From Pseudomonas sp. ICMP 561 (lineage in GTDB: Bacteria > Pseudomonadota > Gammaproteobacteria > Pseudomonadales > Pseudomonadaceae), in NCBI RefSeq assembly GCF_002699985.1, contig NZ_LKBT01000069.1:108964-172963 (forward strand): a stretch of DNA of 64,000 bases, read 5' to 3'. Of the stretch, positions 52,859 through 61,103 are shown piece by piece; within the stretch, counting starts at the first letter, position 1; each line of letters begins with the position of its first letter. Position numbers and translations under genes: made by a program. Below the pieces are notes generated by a model, which was not told the DNA's origin, searched no databases, and saw only the letters and a program-made list of their open reading frames with translations.

Positions 52859-54160
52859 CTAAACAGCGCTTTGAATTGCTTTACCTATGAGCTCCAAACC
52901 GAGGTCAATCTCGCTGTCGCTTACGGTCAGTGGCGGCGCCATGCGGAACACCCCACCCATACCTGGCAACTGCACGATGTTCATGCTTAGCCCCAAATTC
53001 ATACACTCCCGGGTAATCGCCGCACCCAGTTCGGAGGCAGGCTCTTTACTTGCCCGATCCTTGACGATCTCCATGCCCAAGAGCAGTCCACGGCCCCGAA
53101 CATCACCGATGCAATCAAACCGTTCCTGAAGAGCACGCAAACCGCTTTCCAAGCGAGCACCGGCTACACGAGCGCGCTCGACCAAACCATCGCGCTCCAC
53201 AACTTCCAGAACTTTGAGCCCGACTGCTGCGGGCAACGGATCCGAGACGTGAGTGGTGTAAAAAAGAAAACCGCGTTCGTAGCAGAGTTCTTCAATAGCC
53301 GCCGATGTCACAACAGCAGAAAGCGGAAGCCCTGCGCCTAGGGTTTTAGACAGTGTCAGGATGTCCGGGACGACGCCATCGCGCTCGAACGCATACATCA
53401 TTCCTGTTCGGCCCACACCGGTTTGCGCTTCGTCCAGGATGAGCAGCATCCCGCGCTCTTGACACTTTTGTTTGAGGGCGGCGAGATACCCGAGTGGCAA
53501 ATCGATCAAACCGCCTGAGCTCAGGATAGGTTCCGCAATGAACGCGGCCAGACTTCCGCTCGACTGACGATCAATGAGGGCAAACGCGTAATCAAGCTCT
53601 GCTTGCCAGTCAAATTGACCGTTGTGTTCAAAACGCGGGCGATAAGGATATGGAGCAGGAATGGCGTAGGATCCTACTGCTGCTGGCCCATACCCCTTAC
53701 GTCCAGCGCTGTAGGTAGCTGATGCGGCACCACCTGTCATGCCATGCCAGGACTGTGCAAAACTCACGACCTCATACTTGCCAGTGACCAATTTTGCCAT
53801 CTTGATGGCGGCCTCGTTGGCTTCACCGCCGGTACTCAGCAAGAGGCTACGGTCAAGTCCAGAAGGCAATGTCTCGGCAAGCTTGCGCGCTAGATCGACA
53901 ACGGGCCTGGATAGCATGCCGCTGAAGAGGTGATCCAGATTGTTTGCGTGTTCAGCAACAACAGCGCTGATCTCGGGATGGCCATGGCCGAGCAAAGAAC
54001 TCATTTGCCCAGATGTGAAATCCAGAATTGCGGTCTGATCGGCATCGTACACAAAGCTGCCCTTAGCCCGTTCAATAATGCGTTTCTCAAACGTTCCCCC
54101 ATACCGGATCAGATGATTCTGAGCGTGTTGCCAGAAAGCTGGATCTTGATTGTTCGACAT
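52859..54160 (-). CDS. dgdA: 2,2-dialkylglycine decarboxylase
   Basis: 433 residues, close to Burkholderia cepacia DgdA over the full length: HLIRYGGTFEKRIIERAKGSFVYDAD, DFTSGQMSSLLGH, SFAQSWHGMTGGAAS, LDEAQTGVGRTG, the PLP lysine in LSKTLGAGLPLSA and ECMNLGLSMNIVQLPG. The enzyme decarboxylates dialkylglycines such as 2-aminoisobutyrate to ketone and CO2 and transaminates pyruvate to alanine. GGGGGAG precedes the ATG. It heads the leftward run dgdA-braC-livHMGF and is divergent from dgdR, as in B. cepacia. Confidence 0.93.
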   Translation of the reverse strand: MSNNQDPAFWQHAQNHLIRYGGTFEKRIIERAKGSFVYDADQTAILDFTSGQMSSLLGHGHPEISAVVAEHANNLDHLFSGMLSRPVVDLARKLAETLPSGLDRSLLLSTGGEANEAAIKMAKLVTGKYEVVSFAQSWHGMTGGAASATYSAGRKGYGPAAVGSYAIPAPYPYRPRFEHNGQFDWQAELDYAFALIDRQSSGSLAAFIAEPILSSGGLIDLPLGYLAALKQKCQERGMLLILDEAQTGVGRTGMMYAFERDGVVPDILTLSKTLGAGLPLSAVVTSAAIEELCYERGFLFYTTHVSDPLPAAVGLKVLEVVERDGLVERARVAGARLESGLRALQERFDCIGDVRGRGLLLGMEIVKDRASKEPASELGAAITRECMNLGLSMNIVQLPGMGGVFRMAPPLTVSDSEIDLGLELIGKAIQSAV

Positions 54161-54289
54161 TTAGACTCCCCCAAATGGCGGCTGCCCGACGCCATGCCCG
54201 GCACACCGTGTAATGGGATAAGTCTAGGGAGTTGACTGAATCAATAAAAACTAATAAATGTTATATGAACCTTCAATAGGACTTATATC
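54161..54289. promoter_or_regulatory. dgdA-dgdR divergent promoter region
   Basis: A 129-base intergenic region, AT-rich on the dgdR side (54240-54270). DgdR of B. cepacia represses dgdA from the equivalent spacer. I cannot mark the exact T-N11-A site with confidence. Confidence 0.5.
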
Positions 54290-55147
54290 TTGGCCCGCTA
54301 TCTGGATCTAGATCTGCTTCGCACCTTTACGATGATTGCGGAAACTCGAGCACTGAACAGAGCAGCTGATCGAGTCGGACGCTCTCAGGCTGCCATCAGC
54401 ATGCAGGTGAAACGACTGGAGGAGATAGTCAATCAGCCTTTGCTCAAACGCACCGGGCGAGGTGTTCTTTTAACCGGCCACGGTGAGCGCTTACTCCTCC
54501 ATGCTCAAAAAATCCTGCGAGCTCACGATGAGGCCTTGGCTGAGCTATCGGGCGCCGGTCTCTCGGGAACAATCCGCTTCGGATGTCCTGACGACTACGC
54601 GGTGGTTTTCTTGCCGCTATTGCTGCGCGATTTCGCTAGTCAACATCCCCAAGTTTTAGTCGAGGTTTACTGCGCACCCACGCCTCGTCTGCTGGAGCGA
54701 TTGGAAAACCATACTCTGGACATAGCTATGATCTCACTGCCAGGTAATACCATCGAAGAGGCCGTCATTAGGCGAGAGCCATTAGTGTGGGTAGGAGCTA
54801 AAGGAGGTGACGCAGCCCAGATGGAACCGCTGAAACTTGCGCTTTCTGATCCCGATACGCTAGATCACATTGCAGCCATTTCAGTGCTCACCAATGCAGG
54901 CCGCCCATATCGTCTTGCCTACGCAAGCCATAGCGTGTCTGGACTAACAGCCGTTGTGCGATCAGGCCAAGCCATTGCAGTTCTGACTCAGACCGCTGTT
55001 CCCAATGACCTACAAATCCTACCTGCCGAGCTTGGGCTTCCTCAACTTCCTGACGTATCAATCACTGTGAAGCTCGACAGCAAAAAGCCGTCCGCATTGG
55101 TGAGCGCCTTCGAGGATCACATTCGGGAGGTTTTACCACGCCTTTGA
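54290..55147 (+). CDS. dgdR: LysR-family regulator of dgdA
   Basis: 285 residues from a TTG at 54290, with AGGAC eight bases upstream. HTH: RALNRAADRVGRSQAAISMQVKRLEE (residues about 19-44), then ligand domain GTIRFGCPDDYAVVFLPLLLRDF. In B. cepacia the divergent LysR protein DgdR represses dgdA and responds to dialkylglycines. The 3' end is echoed by a diverged copy at 55891-56144. Confidence 0.9.
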   Translation: MARYLDLDLLRTFTMIAETRALNRAADRVGRSQAAISMQVKRLEEIVNQPLLKRTGRGVLLTGHGERLLLHAQKILRAHDEALAELSGAGLSGTIRFGCPDDYAVVFLPLLLRDFASQHPQVLVEVYCAPTPRLLERLENHTLDIAMISLPGNTIEEAVIRREPLVWVGAKGGDAAQMEPLKLALSDPDTLDHIAAISVLTNAGRPYRLAYASHSVSGLTAVVRSGQAIAVLTQTAVPNDLQILPAELGLPQLPDVSITVKLDSKKPSALVSAFEDHIREVLPRL

Positions 55148-55286
55148 TTAGGGTACCTGCGCAGGTAACGGTGGGCAAATAGAGCCCGCCCTTACTACCT
55201 CAAGCATAACCAGCTATTTATGCTCTGGGCAAAAACGGTCGCTCAAGCAAATGAGCATAGTCGTCTTACACAACCGATATAAGAAC

Positions 55287-55718
55287 TTAGCAAGGCTCCA
55301 AGCGCTTTGCCGACGAGGGAATTCCAAAAATCTTGTCGAAGATCAGATTGAACATAAAGGTATAAACCAAAAAGAACATCACCAGGTCAACGTTGAGTAC
55401 CAGTGCTTGCCTCATGGAGATACTAAGGGAATAAGCGAACATCGGAACGAGCAGTCCAAGCAAGCCTATTTCAAAACCAGCCGCATGCAGGACACGACGA
55501 AATATCGTACGAGTGCGATCCTTTTGCTTGGATTCCCAGCACTCAAATGCGCTGTTCCAACAGAGATTCCAGAGCATTGCGACGGTCGAGCTGGCGATTG
55601 CTAGACCACCTGAATGGGTGGTGCTATGCCCAAGTATGCTGAGAATCAGCGTGTTGAAGATAACTGCGATCAGCTCGAAAGATGTGACGAAAACCAATTT
55701 TCGCCTAGCACCTTGCAT
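55287..55718 (-). CDS. PACE-family multidrug/biocide efflux protein
   Basis: 143 residues from the ATG at 55718 (MQGARRKLVFVTSFELIAV), with AAGGA eight bases upstream. Four helices in two tandem BTP repeats; the FE pair in helix 1, SSTVAMLWNLCWNSAFE, RVLHAAGFEIGL and YTFMFNLIFDKIF are signatures of the AceI/PACE family, which exports chlorhexidine and short diamines. It is convergent with dgdR and flanked on the other side by a dgdR-like remnant. Confidence 0.85.
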   Translation of the reverse strand: MQGARRKLVFVTSFELIAVIFNTLILSILGHSTTHSGGLAIASSTVAMLWNLCWNSAFECWESKQKDRTRTIFRRVLHAAGFEIGLLGLLVPMFAYSLSISMRQALVLNVDLVMFFLVYTFMFNLIFDKIFGIPSSAKRLEPC

Positions 55719-55890
55719 GAAGTATTCCTTGAATAGCTCTGTGGTGGCCGCCCCATTATGGCTAAAGATGAGCGATGGTGCGACCACCACCATCTGGCGA
55801 GCCGAGACGGTGGAAGTAGCGTTACGCGAAGATATCAACACAATTAATGCTCATATACGCTATTTGCTCTTGCCGCCACATCCGAGCTCT

Positions 55891-56144
55891 CAAATGCAGG
55901 TGACCAGATCGGCTTACCTATTCAAACCACAGCGTTACCGACCTAACAGCCGTTTGGCGCGCAGGCCAGGCAATGCAGTTATAACGCAGAACGCTGTTCC
56001 CGATGACCTGCAGAACCTACTCGCCGCCCCCAGGTTACCCAACTTCATGACGTATCAATAACTGAGAAGCTCAATAGCAAAAAGCCATCCGCACTGGTGA
56101 TCGCCTTCGAGGACTACATCCGAGAGGTTTTAGTGCGCCTTTGA
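55891..56144 (+). pseudogene. Remnant of a dgdR-like LysR gene (3' end only)
   Basis: The last 90 bases still read DVSITEKLNSKKPSALVIAFED then YIREVLVRL and a TGA, against DVSITVKLDSKKPSALVSAFED and HIREVLPRL at the end of dgdR. Similarity reaches back to about 55891 with frameshifts and stops. The 5' two-thirds of the gene are absent, being replaced by the PACE gene region. Divergence is too high for a recent duplication. Confidence 0.8.
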
Positions 56145-56322
56145 CTATCAGAGTGCTGGGCATGTTTTTTGGTCAGTTTCTATCGTGCTGTTTACTCAAT
56201 AATCCACTTGGGCGGGCCGTTTTTTGATCAGCTGGCCGCCACGTCGTGCTGGCTGACCAATGCATTCGCATTGAGCTAATATCTAGCATTGCGGGCAGCG
56301 CATACCCGCGAAACCTATGCGG

Positions 56323-56553
56323 TTAATGTCGGTGCGTTTGATATTGAGAAGTTAACTGCCCCAAAATCTGCTGCAACTCGTGCCAAGGATAAAGATCATA
56401 CATGCTGGCCACACACCCCGGTGAATGGGTGAAAGTCTGCTCTGCCATATCGATGGGTTGCGCGACGAGACATTGACTGCACACCACAAAATCAGCCATC
56501 AATATCCAACGACCCGACCAGCCGATTTGCCGTTCGTTGAGTACGCCGCTCAA
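56323..56553 (-). CDS. Small cysteine/histidine protein, copy 1
   Basis: 76 residues. FVVCSQC and HSPGCVASMYDLYPWHELQQILGQL give a C-x2-C ... H-x2-GC pattern that could hold one zinc ion. It is paralogous to the next gene (same spacing, shared W-E/R-LQ-IL tail). The start is uncertain, with an in-frame ATG at 56499. Function unknown. Confidence 0.5.
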   Translation of the reverse strand: MSGVLNERQIGWSGRWILMADFVVCSQCLVAQPIDMAEQTFTHSPGCVASMYDLYPWHELQQILGQLTSQYQTHRH

Positions 56554-56623
56554 ATACCCTATGCTTGTCCATAATCCATCTCCGTATGCGTTAAAGGCAA
56601 CTCCCTATCTGCCCATCATTAGC

Positions 56624-56851
56624 CTAGAAGTGATCCGCGTTATGGCTGTGGGCACCCGTCGGTTTGTTGAACGGTAACTGTCGCAGGATCACGGCCAACT
56701 GGCGCCAATGAAAGTCAGCGTTTTCCATAATCGCTCGACAGCCTGGGTCATGGGGAAAATGCCTACCACTATCGCTGGCCTTCTGGAAGTAGCCACAGCT
56801 GGCGCAGCGGATGAAAGTACCTACGATGATCCAGCAGCGCGAATGTGCCAA
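56624..56851 (-). CDS. Small cysteine/histidine protein, copy 2
   Basis: About 75 residues if begun at a TTG at 56851; no ATG is available, so the gene may be broken at its 5' end. FIRCASCGYFQ and HDPGCRAIMENADFHWRQLAVILRQL repeat the pattern of copy 1. The upstream frame continues to 56953 but without homology. Confidence 0.45.
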   Translation of the reverse strand: MAHSRCWIIVGTFIRCASCGYFQKASDSGRHFPHDPGCRAIMENADFHWRQLAVILRQLPFNKPTGAHSHNADHF

Positions 56852-56934
56852 TATGCAAAGGATGTCGCTCAGGTCGCCAGAATGTTGGCAGGAGATATTG
56901 AGAAGGCTAATGGGAGTCACTCGATTTAGTTGCC

Positions 56935-57535
56935 AACCAAAAAGGTACGGCAAAGGTTGCTAAAACAGCAGCTTCGAGTAGTCGAGCGGAGTCGAGAGCC
57001 AAATCGACCAGCGTTTTTTCCAATAAAGGTTGTGGATTTTTTCAGCAACCTCGCCGACCTGATTAGCAAGATTAGAAGCTGGCCATTGACGCTACGGACG
57101 GGGAATATGCCCCCGACTGAAGAGGTCAGGAACGCATCGTCAGCGTCGAACAGCTCTTGGACGTGCACTTGGCGAAGCTCTACCTGTAGAACCAGCTCAC
57201 GAGCCAGCTCAATCGCGGATTGAGGTGCTACCTTCGAGGCAGCCATCAGCAGGGGTGATGACCGCACCGCCCCTCACAATGAATATATTGCTTCCCGGTG
57301 CCTCAGCCAGATAATCCTCGGCATCGAGCAATACCGACGAGTCATTGAAGATGCTGACCCGAGGTCGATGCCCAGCGGGCACGCCTCGCTTCACTGTCCA
57401 CCATACTCAGGCGTCCTCGATGCCTGACAGGCGAACCATCTCGTGGAGAAGTTGCTTGGTTGGTCGCGGCGATAGGGGTCGCAAAGCGAACGTCTCGCAA
57501 GGAGCGCTCATATAATCTAAATGCTCTTCCACGCG
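56935..57535 (-). pseudogene. Second, deleted and frameshifted copy of the class IV aminotransferase gene
   Basis: Nucleotide similarity to 32696-33450 is obvious by eye. Pieces include AEAPGSNIFIV, SAIELARELVLQVELRQVHVQ, DADDAFLTSSVGGIFPVRSVNGQLL in shifted frames. The segment holding the catalytic lysine (corresponding to about 33080-33300) is deleted, and the 5' end is missing. It cannot make an active enzyme. Confidence 0.88.
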
Positions 57536-57599
57536 CTCGCACAACCGGTTTTTTCAACTCACACTTACTTACTCGTTAACCCGTGCTGCCACCTGAACA

Positions 57600-58145
57600 C
57601 TAGCGGTCATGCCGCGGATTCATATACTGCTCATCCTTCTGCAACGCTGCGGGCAGTGATTGACGCAAATGCTCCACCCAGGTTTTGATCTTGGCATCGA
57701 TATACAACCGAGAAGGATAAATAGCGTAAAGATTCAACTGCTGCAACTGGTAATCCGGCAGCACCCGAACGAGTTCGCCACTGCGCAGCCCTGCTATTGC
57801 CGACTAGCTGGGTAGCACACCTATCCCCATACCACTTCAGATAGCGACTCTGATCGCGTCGACCGAATTGACCTGAAAAGGCGAGGATTCAACGATGCAA
57901 TGGATTGCCCTTCTACCCCCTCGAAGAGCCATTTCACATCGGGAAAAGCGACGCTACTCATCAGTAAGCAATCATGCTCCTGGAGCTCTTCTGGCGACGC
58001 GGGAGAGCCCTTACGTTTAAGGTAACGCGGCGACGCGCAGAGCACATTGTAGATGGTGCGTAATCGTGTCGATATGTAGCCGGAATCTGGCAGTTGGTTC
58101 GCCAGCACGATTGAGACGTCGCACCCTTCCTCGATCAAATTCAAG
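57600..58145 (-). pseudogene. LysR-family regulator remnant
   Basis: C-terminal ligand-domain pieces: EEGCDVSIVLANQLPDSGYIS, YNVLCASPRYLKRKGSP and, after a frameshift and two stops near 57800-57860, GLRSGELVRVLPDYQLQQLNLYAIYPS and IDAKIKTWVEHLRQSL, ending at a TAG at 57600. The DNA-binding half is missing. It is not closely related to dgdR. Confidence 0.82.
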
Positions 58146-58164
58146 GCTGACCTCCCCCCGCTCC

Positions 58165-58341
58165 CTACCTTCCGCGCGCAGCCATTTTATTGCGCGGGTC
58201 GGTATGGGTGGACATCAATCCAGGATCATTTTCATCTGCCGCCAAGGCTGCTTGCCGAGTGCTAACCTCGGCGCACCCCGCCGAAATCAAAAGAGACATC
58301 ACAACAAGCGTTTTCCATAGTGTCGCACGTAAAAACTTCAT
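58165..58341 (-). CDS. Short lipoprotein-like frame, probably truncated
   Basis: 58 residues: MKFLRATLWKTLVVMSLL then ISAGCAEV, a signal with a lipobox-like cysteine, and a polar remainder ending NKMAARGR. GAGAGGGATCT before the ATG is a strong ribosome site. It stops 20 bases before the LysR remnant begins, so it may be the 5' end of a longer gene cut by rearrangement. Confidence 0.5.
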   Translation of the reverse strand: MKFLRATLWKTLVVMSLLISAGCAEVSTRQAALAADENDPGLMSTHTDPRNKMAARGR

Positions 58342-58543
58342 AGATCCCTCTCGGACTTGGGTCTTGGTAAAAGTTGAAAAGAAAAAAATGGCCCCTTATC
58401 GTTCACATGAACAAGCTCCGTGAACAACGGTAAATATCAATACCGACTATCGATGATTGTTGTTGGGATAAGGCCTGATCTCAGCGCGTCAACGGTTACA
58501 ATTGAAGCCCGTAGGTTGAAGCTCCCGCTCCCGTCTACGTTTT

Positions 58544-58572
58544 AACCCGTGCGCGAAAGCCATGGGTTTTTT
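58544..58572 (+). terminator. Probable rho-independent terminator
   Basis: AACCCGTG pairs with CATGGGTT across a nine-base loop, followed by a run of T. No intact plus-strand gene lies before it, in keeping with the decay of this region. Confidence 0.5.
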
Positions 58573-58626
58573 TATTGGTTAAGTCTTCACCGTCCTCTCC
58601 CCTGCTCACTCGTAAGCTAGTGGGCG

Positions 58627-59208
58627 ATGGTGAACTGCCGTATTCGATGCGCTGATCAAATAACAGAATTGCCGATGAGGAACCTTCTCGAAACCACTGA
58701 TAGATTTGATAACCTGTGGCAAGACCGTCTCGCCGATTGGCAATTCATCTGCAAATCCATACCTACACCGCCAGACCGAGCATTTCCTCTTCGAAAATGG
58801 GCTGTCCCCACTTTCACCCATCAAGGACATGATTGGTAGCCAGGCCACTAAGGGCATGCATGTACTAGGGCGCTTTGCTCCATTCAAAGAAAGTTGCGGG
58901 GTGTGGACAGACAACCAATTCCTGACAGCGATTGAGGCTTACCCATCAGCTTGTAAGCGATCAAGGTGGATCGAAGAATTGCGTGCGCCCTTCTATTTGA
59001 GTGGTTCAACGGATGCCGATATTTCTCGAGGGAGTTTGTAGCCGGACTCGAACATCTCGATCTACAAGATGCCCTGACCTGTGCCTTGGTGGCCTGGTCG
59101 TACGCATACCAACCTATCTTTATTGTTCATCCGCCCGAGGCGATTGATCCTGTAGAGGGATGGGTTTTTGTTCCCAAAGACGGATTACGCAAGCCAGGGG
59201 ATCGCTGA
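58627..59208 (+). pseudogene. DUF429 (RNase H-like) gene with frameshifts
   Basis: Three pieces in alternating frames: LWQDRLADWQFICKSIPTPPD, then HVLGRFAPFKESCGVWTDN and AIEAYPSACKRSRW, then LDLQDALTCALVAWSYAYQPIF and EGWVFVPKDGL. The order and the DALTCAL and EGW-x-V-P motifs match DUF429 predicted nucleases. At least two frameshifts (near 58800 and 59000) and a missing N-terminus make it non-functional. Confidence 0.68.
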
Positions 59209-59465
59209 ATGATATCCAGTTTTAGCCCGCTTATTCATTTCATTCTCCGTTGAAGCGCGGTTGCCCGTCTTTTGTGGCAAGCCAAGGAAGGGCGTGACGA
59301 TTCCAGATTCAGGGTATCAGCTTAACCGAATTGCGGTCTGGCATATCATAATGCGGTTAATTTAAATCATGCGATGAAGCTTTTCGAAAGCGTCACAGCC
59401 GCGACGAATCTGTAGACTGCGCACCAGCGTGGGCCTGACGGTGCCGACAGAAGACGAGGTATAGA

Positions 59466-60248
59466 ATGAGTGGTGGAGAAGATAGGGTTCTAGATGTGGA
59501 TGGCAGCCGCGTAGGCGGAATCCAGGTTATCGCCCGGGCAAGTGCTGTAATGCGTGCGTTAGGAGCTAACCCAAGGGGGCTCAGTCTCAGCGCAATTGCA
59601 CAGCACGTTGGGCTACCACGCTCAACAGTCCAGAGAATCATCGCCGCTCTTGAGACCGAACAATTGGTGGAACCTATTCGTCCGGGGAATGGCTTTCGCT
59701 TGGGCCCTGCACTTGCGCAACTGATTCATCAAACTCATACCGATATCATTTCTATTGCTCGAAAATCGTTGGAGTCTCTCTGCGACCAGCTCGCGGAAAG
59801 CGTTACGCTTTCATGCATCAGTGGCAGACAGAACATCATCATTGATCGTGTGGTAGCCGAACGTGACCTGCGGGTGGTCATTCCCATGGGGCTATCGATG
59901 CCGATGTACACCACATCGGATGGTAAGGCGTTGTTGTCTACGCTCTCCAACGAGCAAGTTTGCGAATGGTTGGGTGACTCTCTCGAAAAGATGACTGCCG
60001 CGACCCTTGATATGAAGTCACTCCTCAAGCAACTGGATGTGATCAGGGCTGAGGGCTTTGCCACGGCCCATGAGGAGTACTCGGTGGGCATCAGTGCTTG
60101 CAGCATCCTAATTCCGACGTTCATGGGGCCTCATGCAGTAACCGTCGTTGCACCCACCTCACGATTCAATACTCGTGCCGACGAGTTCAAGAGCGCACTT
60201 GAAGAATGCAAAGCCACTATTTCCCGATTTGCAGGTGCCACTGATTGA
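59466..60248 (+). CDS. IclR-family regulator
   Basis: 260 residues. Winged helix at the N-terminus: GIQVIARASAVMRALGANP, LSLSAIAQHVGLPRSTVQRIIAALE. The effector domain has RQNIIIDRVVAERDLR, YTTSDGKALLSTL and EEYSVGISACSILIPTF. GAGG precedes the ATG at 59466. IclR proteins often control aromatic catabolic genes (MhpR, PcaR, PobR), which suits the hydroxylase/MhpT-like pair 1-4 kb downstream on the other strand. Confidence 0.9.
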   Translation: MSGGEDRVLDVDGSRVGGIQVIARASAVMRALGANPRGLSLSAIAQHVGLPRSTVQRIIAALETEQLVEPIRPGNGFRLGPALAQLIHQTHTDIISIARKSLESLCDQLAESVTLSCISGRQNIIIDRVVAERDLRVVIPMGLSMPMYTTSDGKALLSTLSNEQVCEWLGDSLEKMTAATLDMKSLLKQLDVIRAEGFATAHEEYSVGISACSILIPTFMGPHAVTVVAPTSRFNTRADEFKSALEECKATISRFAGATD

Positions 60249-60266
60249 TCGAGTAAGGGCATTCAA

Positions 60267-60897
60267 ATGGCCAGAAAGCCGAAAGAGATAACCGACCAAG
60301 CGTACACCTTGTTGCCAGATGCCGCCGAGGTGGTTTTCAGCAGGAAGGGCTATTCCGAAACGACTATCCATGATGTCGCCCAATACGCGGGGGTGACTCG
60401 TGGGGCCGTCTATTGGCACTTTCAGGATAAGTATGCACTTCTCCAGGCAGTGCTTGGCCGCACTCAATTACCCAATTACCGCGGGATCGCTTGCCTGTAA
60501 GCTTTGTTTCGCTGGAAGAAACACCTCGATCCGCGAGCTGGCCAGAAAAGTAAGTGATGGCCTGGTGGAAATCACTCAGGATCCGAGCGCACACAGCATC
60601 ACTCTTATTTTGCTGCACCGAACAGAGTTGATCACGGACAATCATCAGGTGTATTGCAGGCTGACTGAGATTCTCGAACGAGTAAAATCCTACATCGTGG
60701 CCGTTCTAAAGTGGCGCGTCACTGACGCAGCAGGTACATCCAGTGCGGGCATATTGGCGGCAGCAACCTCGATCAAGGCACTCATGACAGGGATAATTTT
60801 TGAATGGATGTTGAATCAAAGTGAGGTGAAACTCGATGACATCCAGCAAAACTTTGAAGTGCTGATACCCAGCATCATCCACAGCAGACTGGCATAG
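60267..60897 (+). pseudogene. TetR-family (efflux-regulator-like) gene with frameshift
   Basis: The first part reads ITDQAYTLLPDAAEVVFSRKGYSETTIHDVAQYAGVTRGAVYWHFQDKYALLQAVLG, a TtgR/AcrR-type HTH, then stops at 60500. A second frame takes up LARKVSDGLVEITQDP, LILLHRTELITDNHQVYCRLTEI and ends HSRLA at 60897. At least one, probably two, indels lie between about 60460 and 60530. Both halves are well conserved, so the inactivation is recent. It begins 18 bases after the IclR gene. Confidence 0.8.
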
Positions 60898-61103
60898 CGA
60901 TTTTTGCAAGCGACCTAAAATACCGGCGTGGTAAAAGGTGGGGGCCACAGGGATCAAAAATGGGATTTCGCAGGGAGGCTGATCGTGGCAGCCTACACAG
61001 CGGAGATCCCACTTACGTCCGTTACAGCAGCAGCCCCCTAATTCATTTGTTCGCTCGATGTAAGTTTCGAAATGGCCAGGAATATCCCCTGACCGCTCCG
61101 TTG

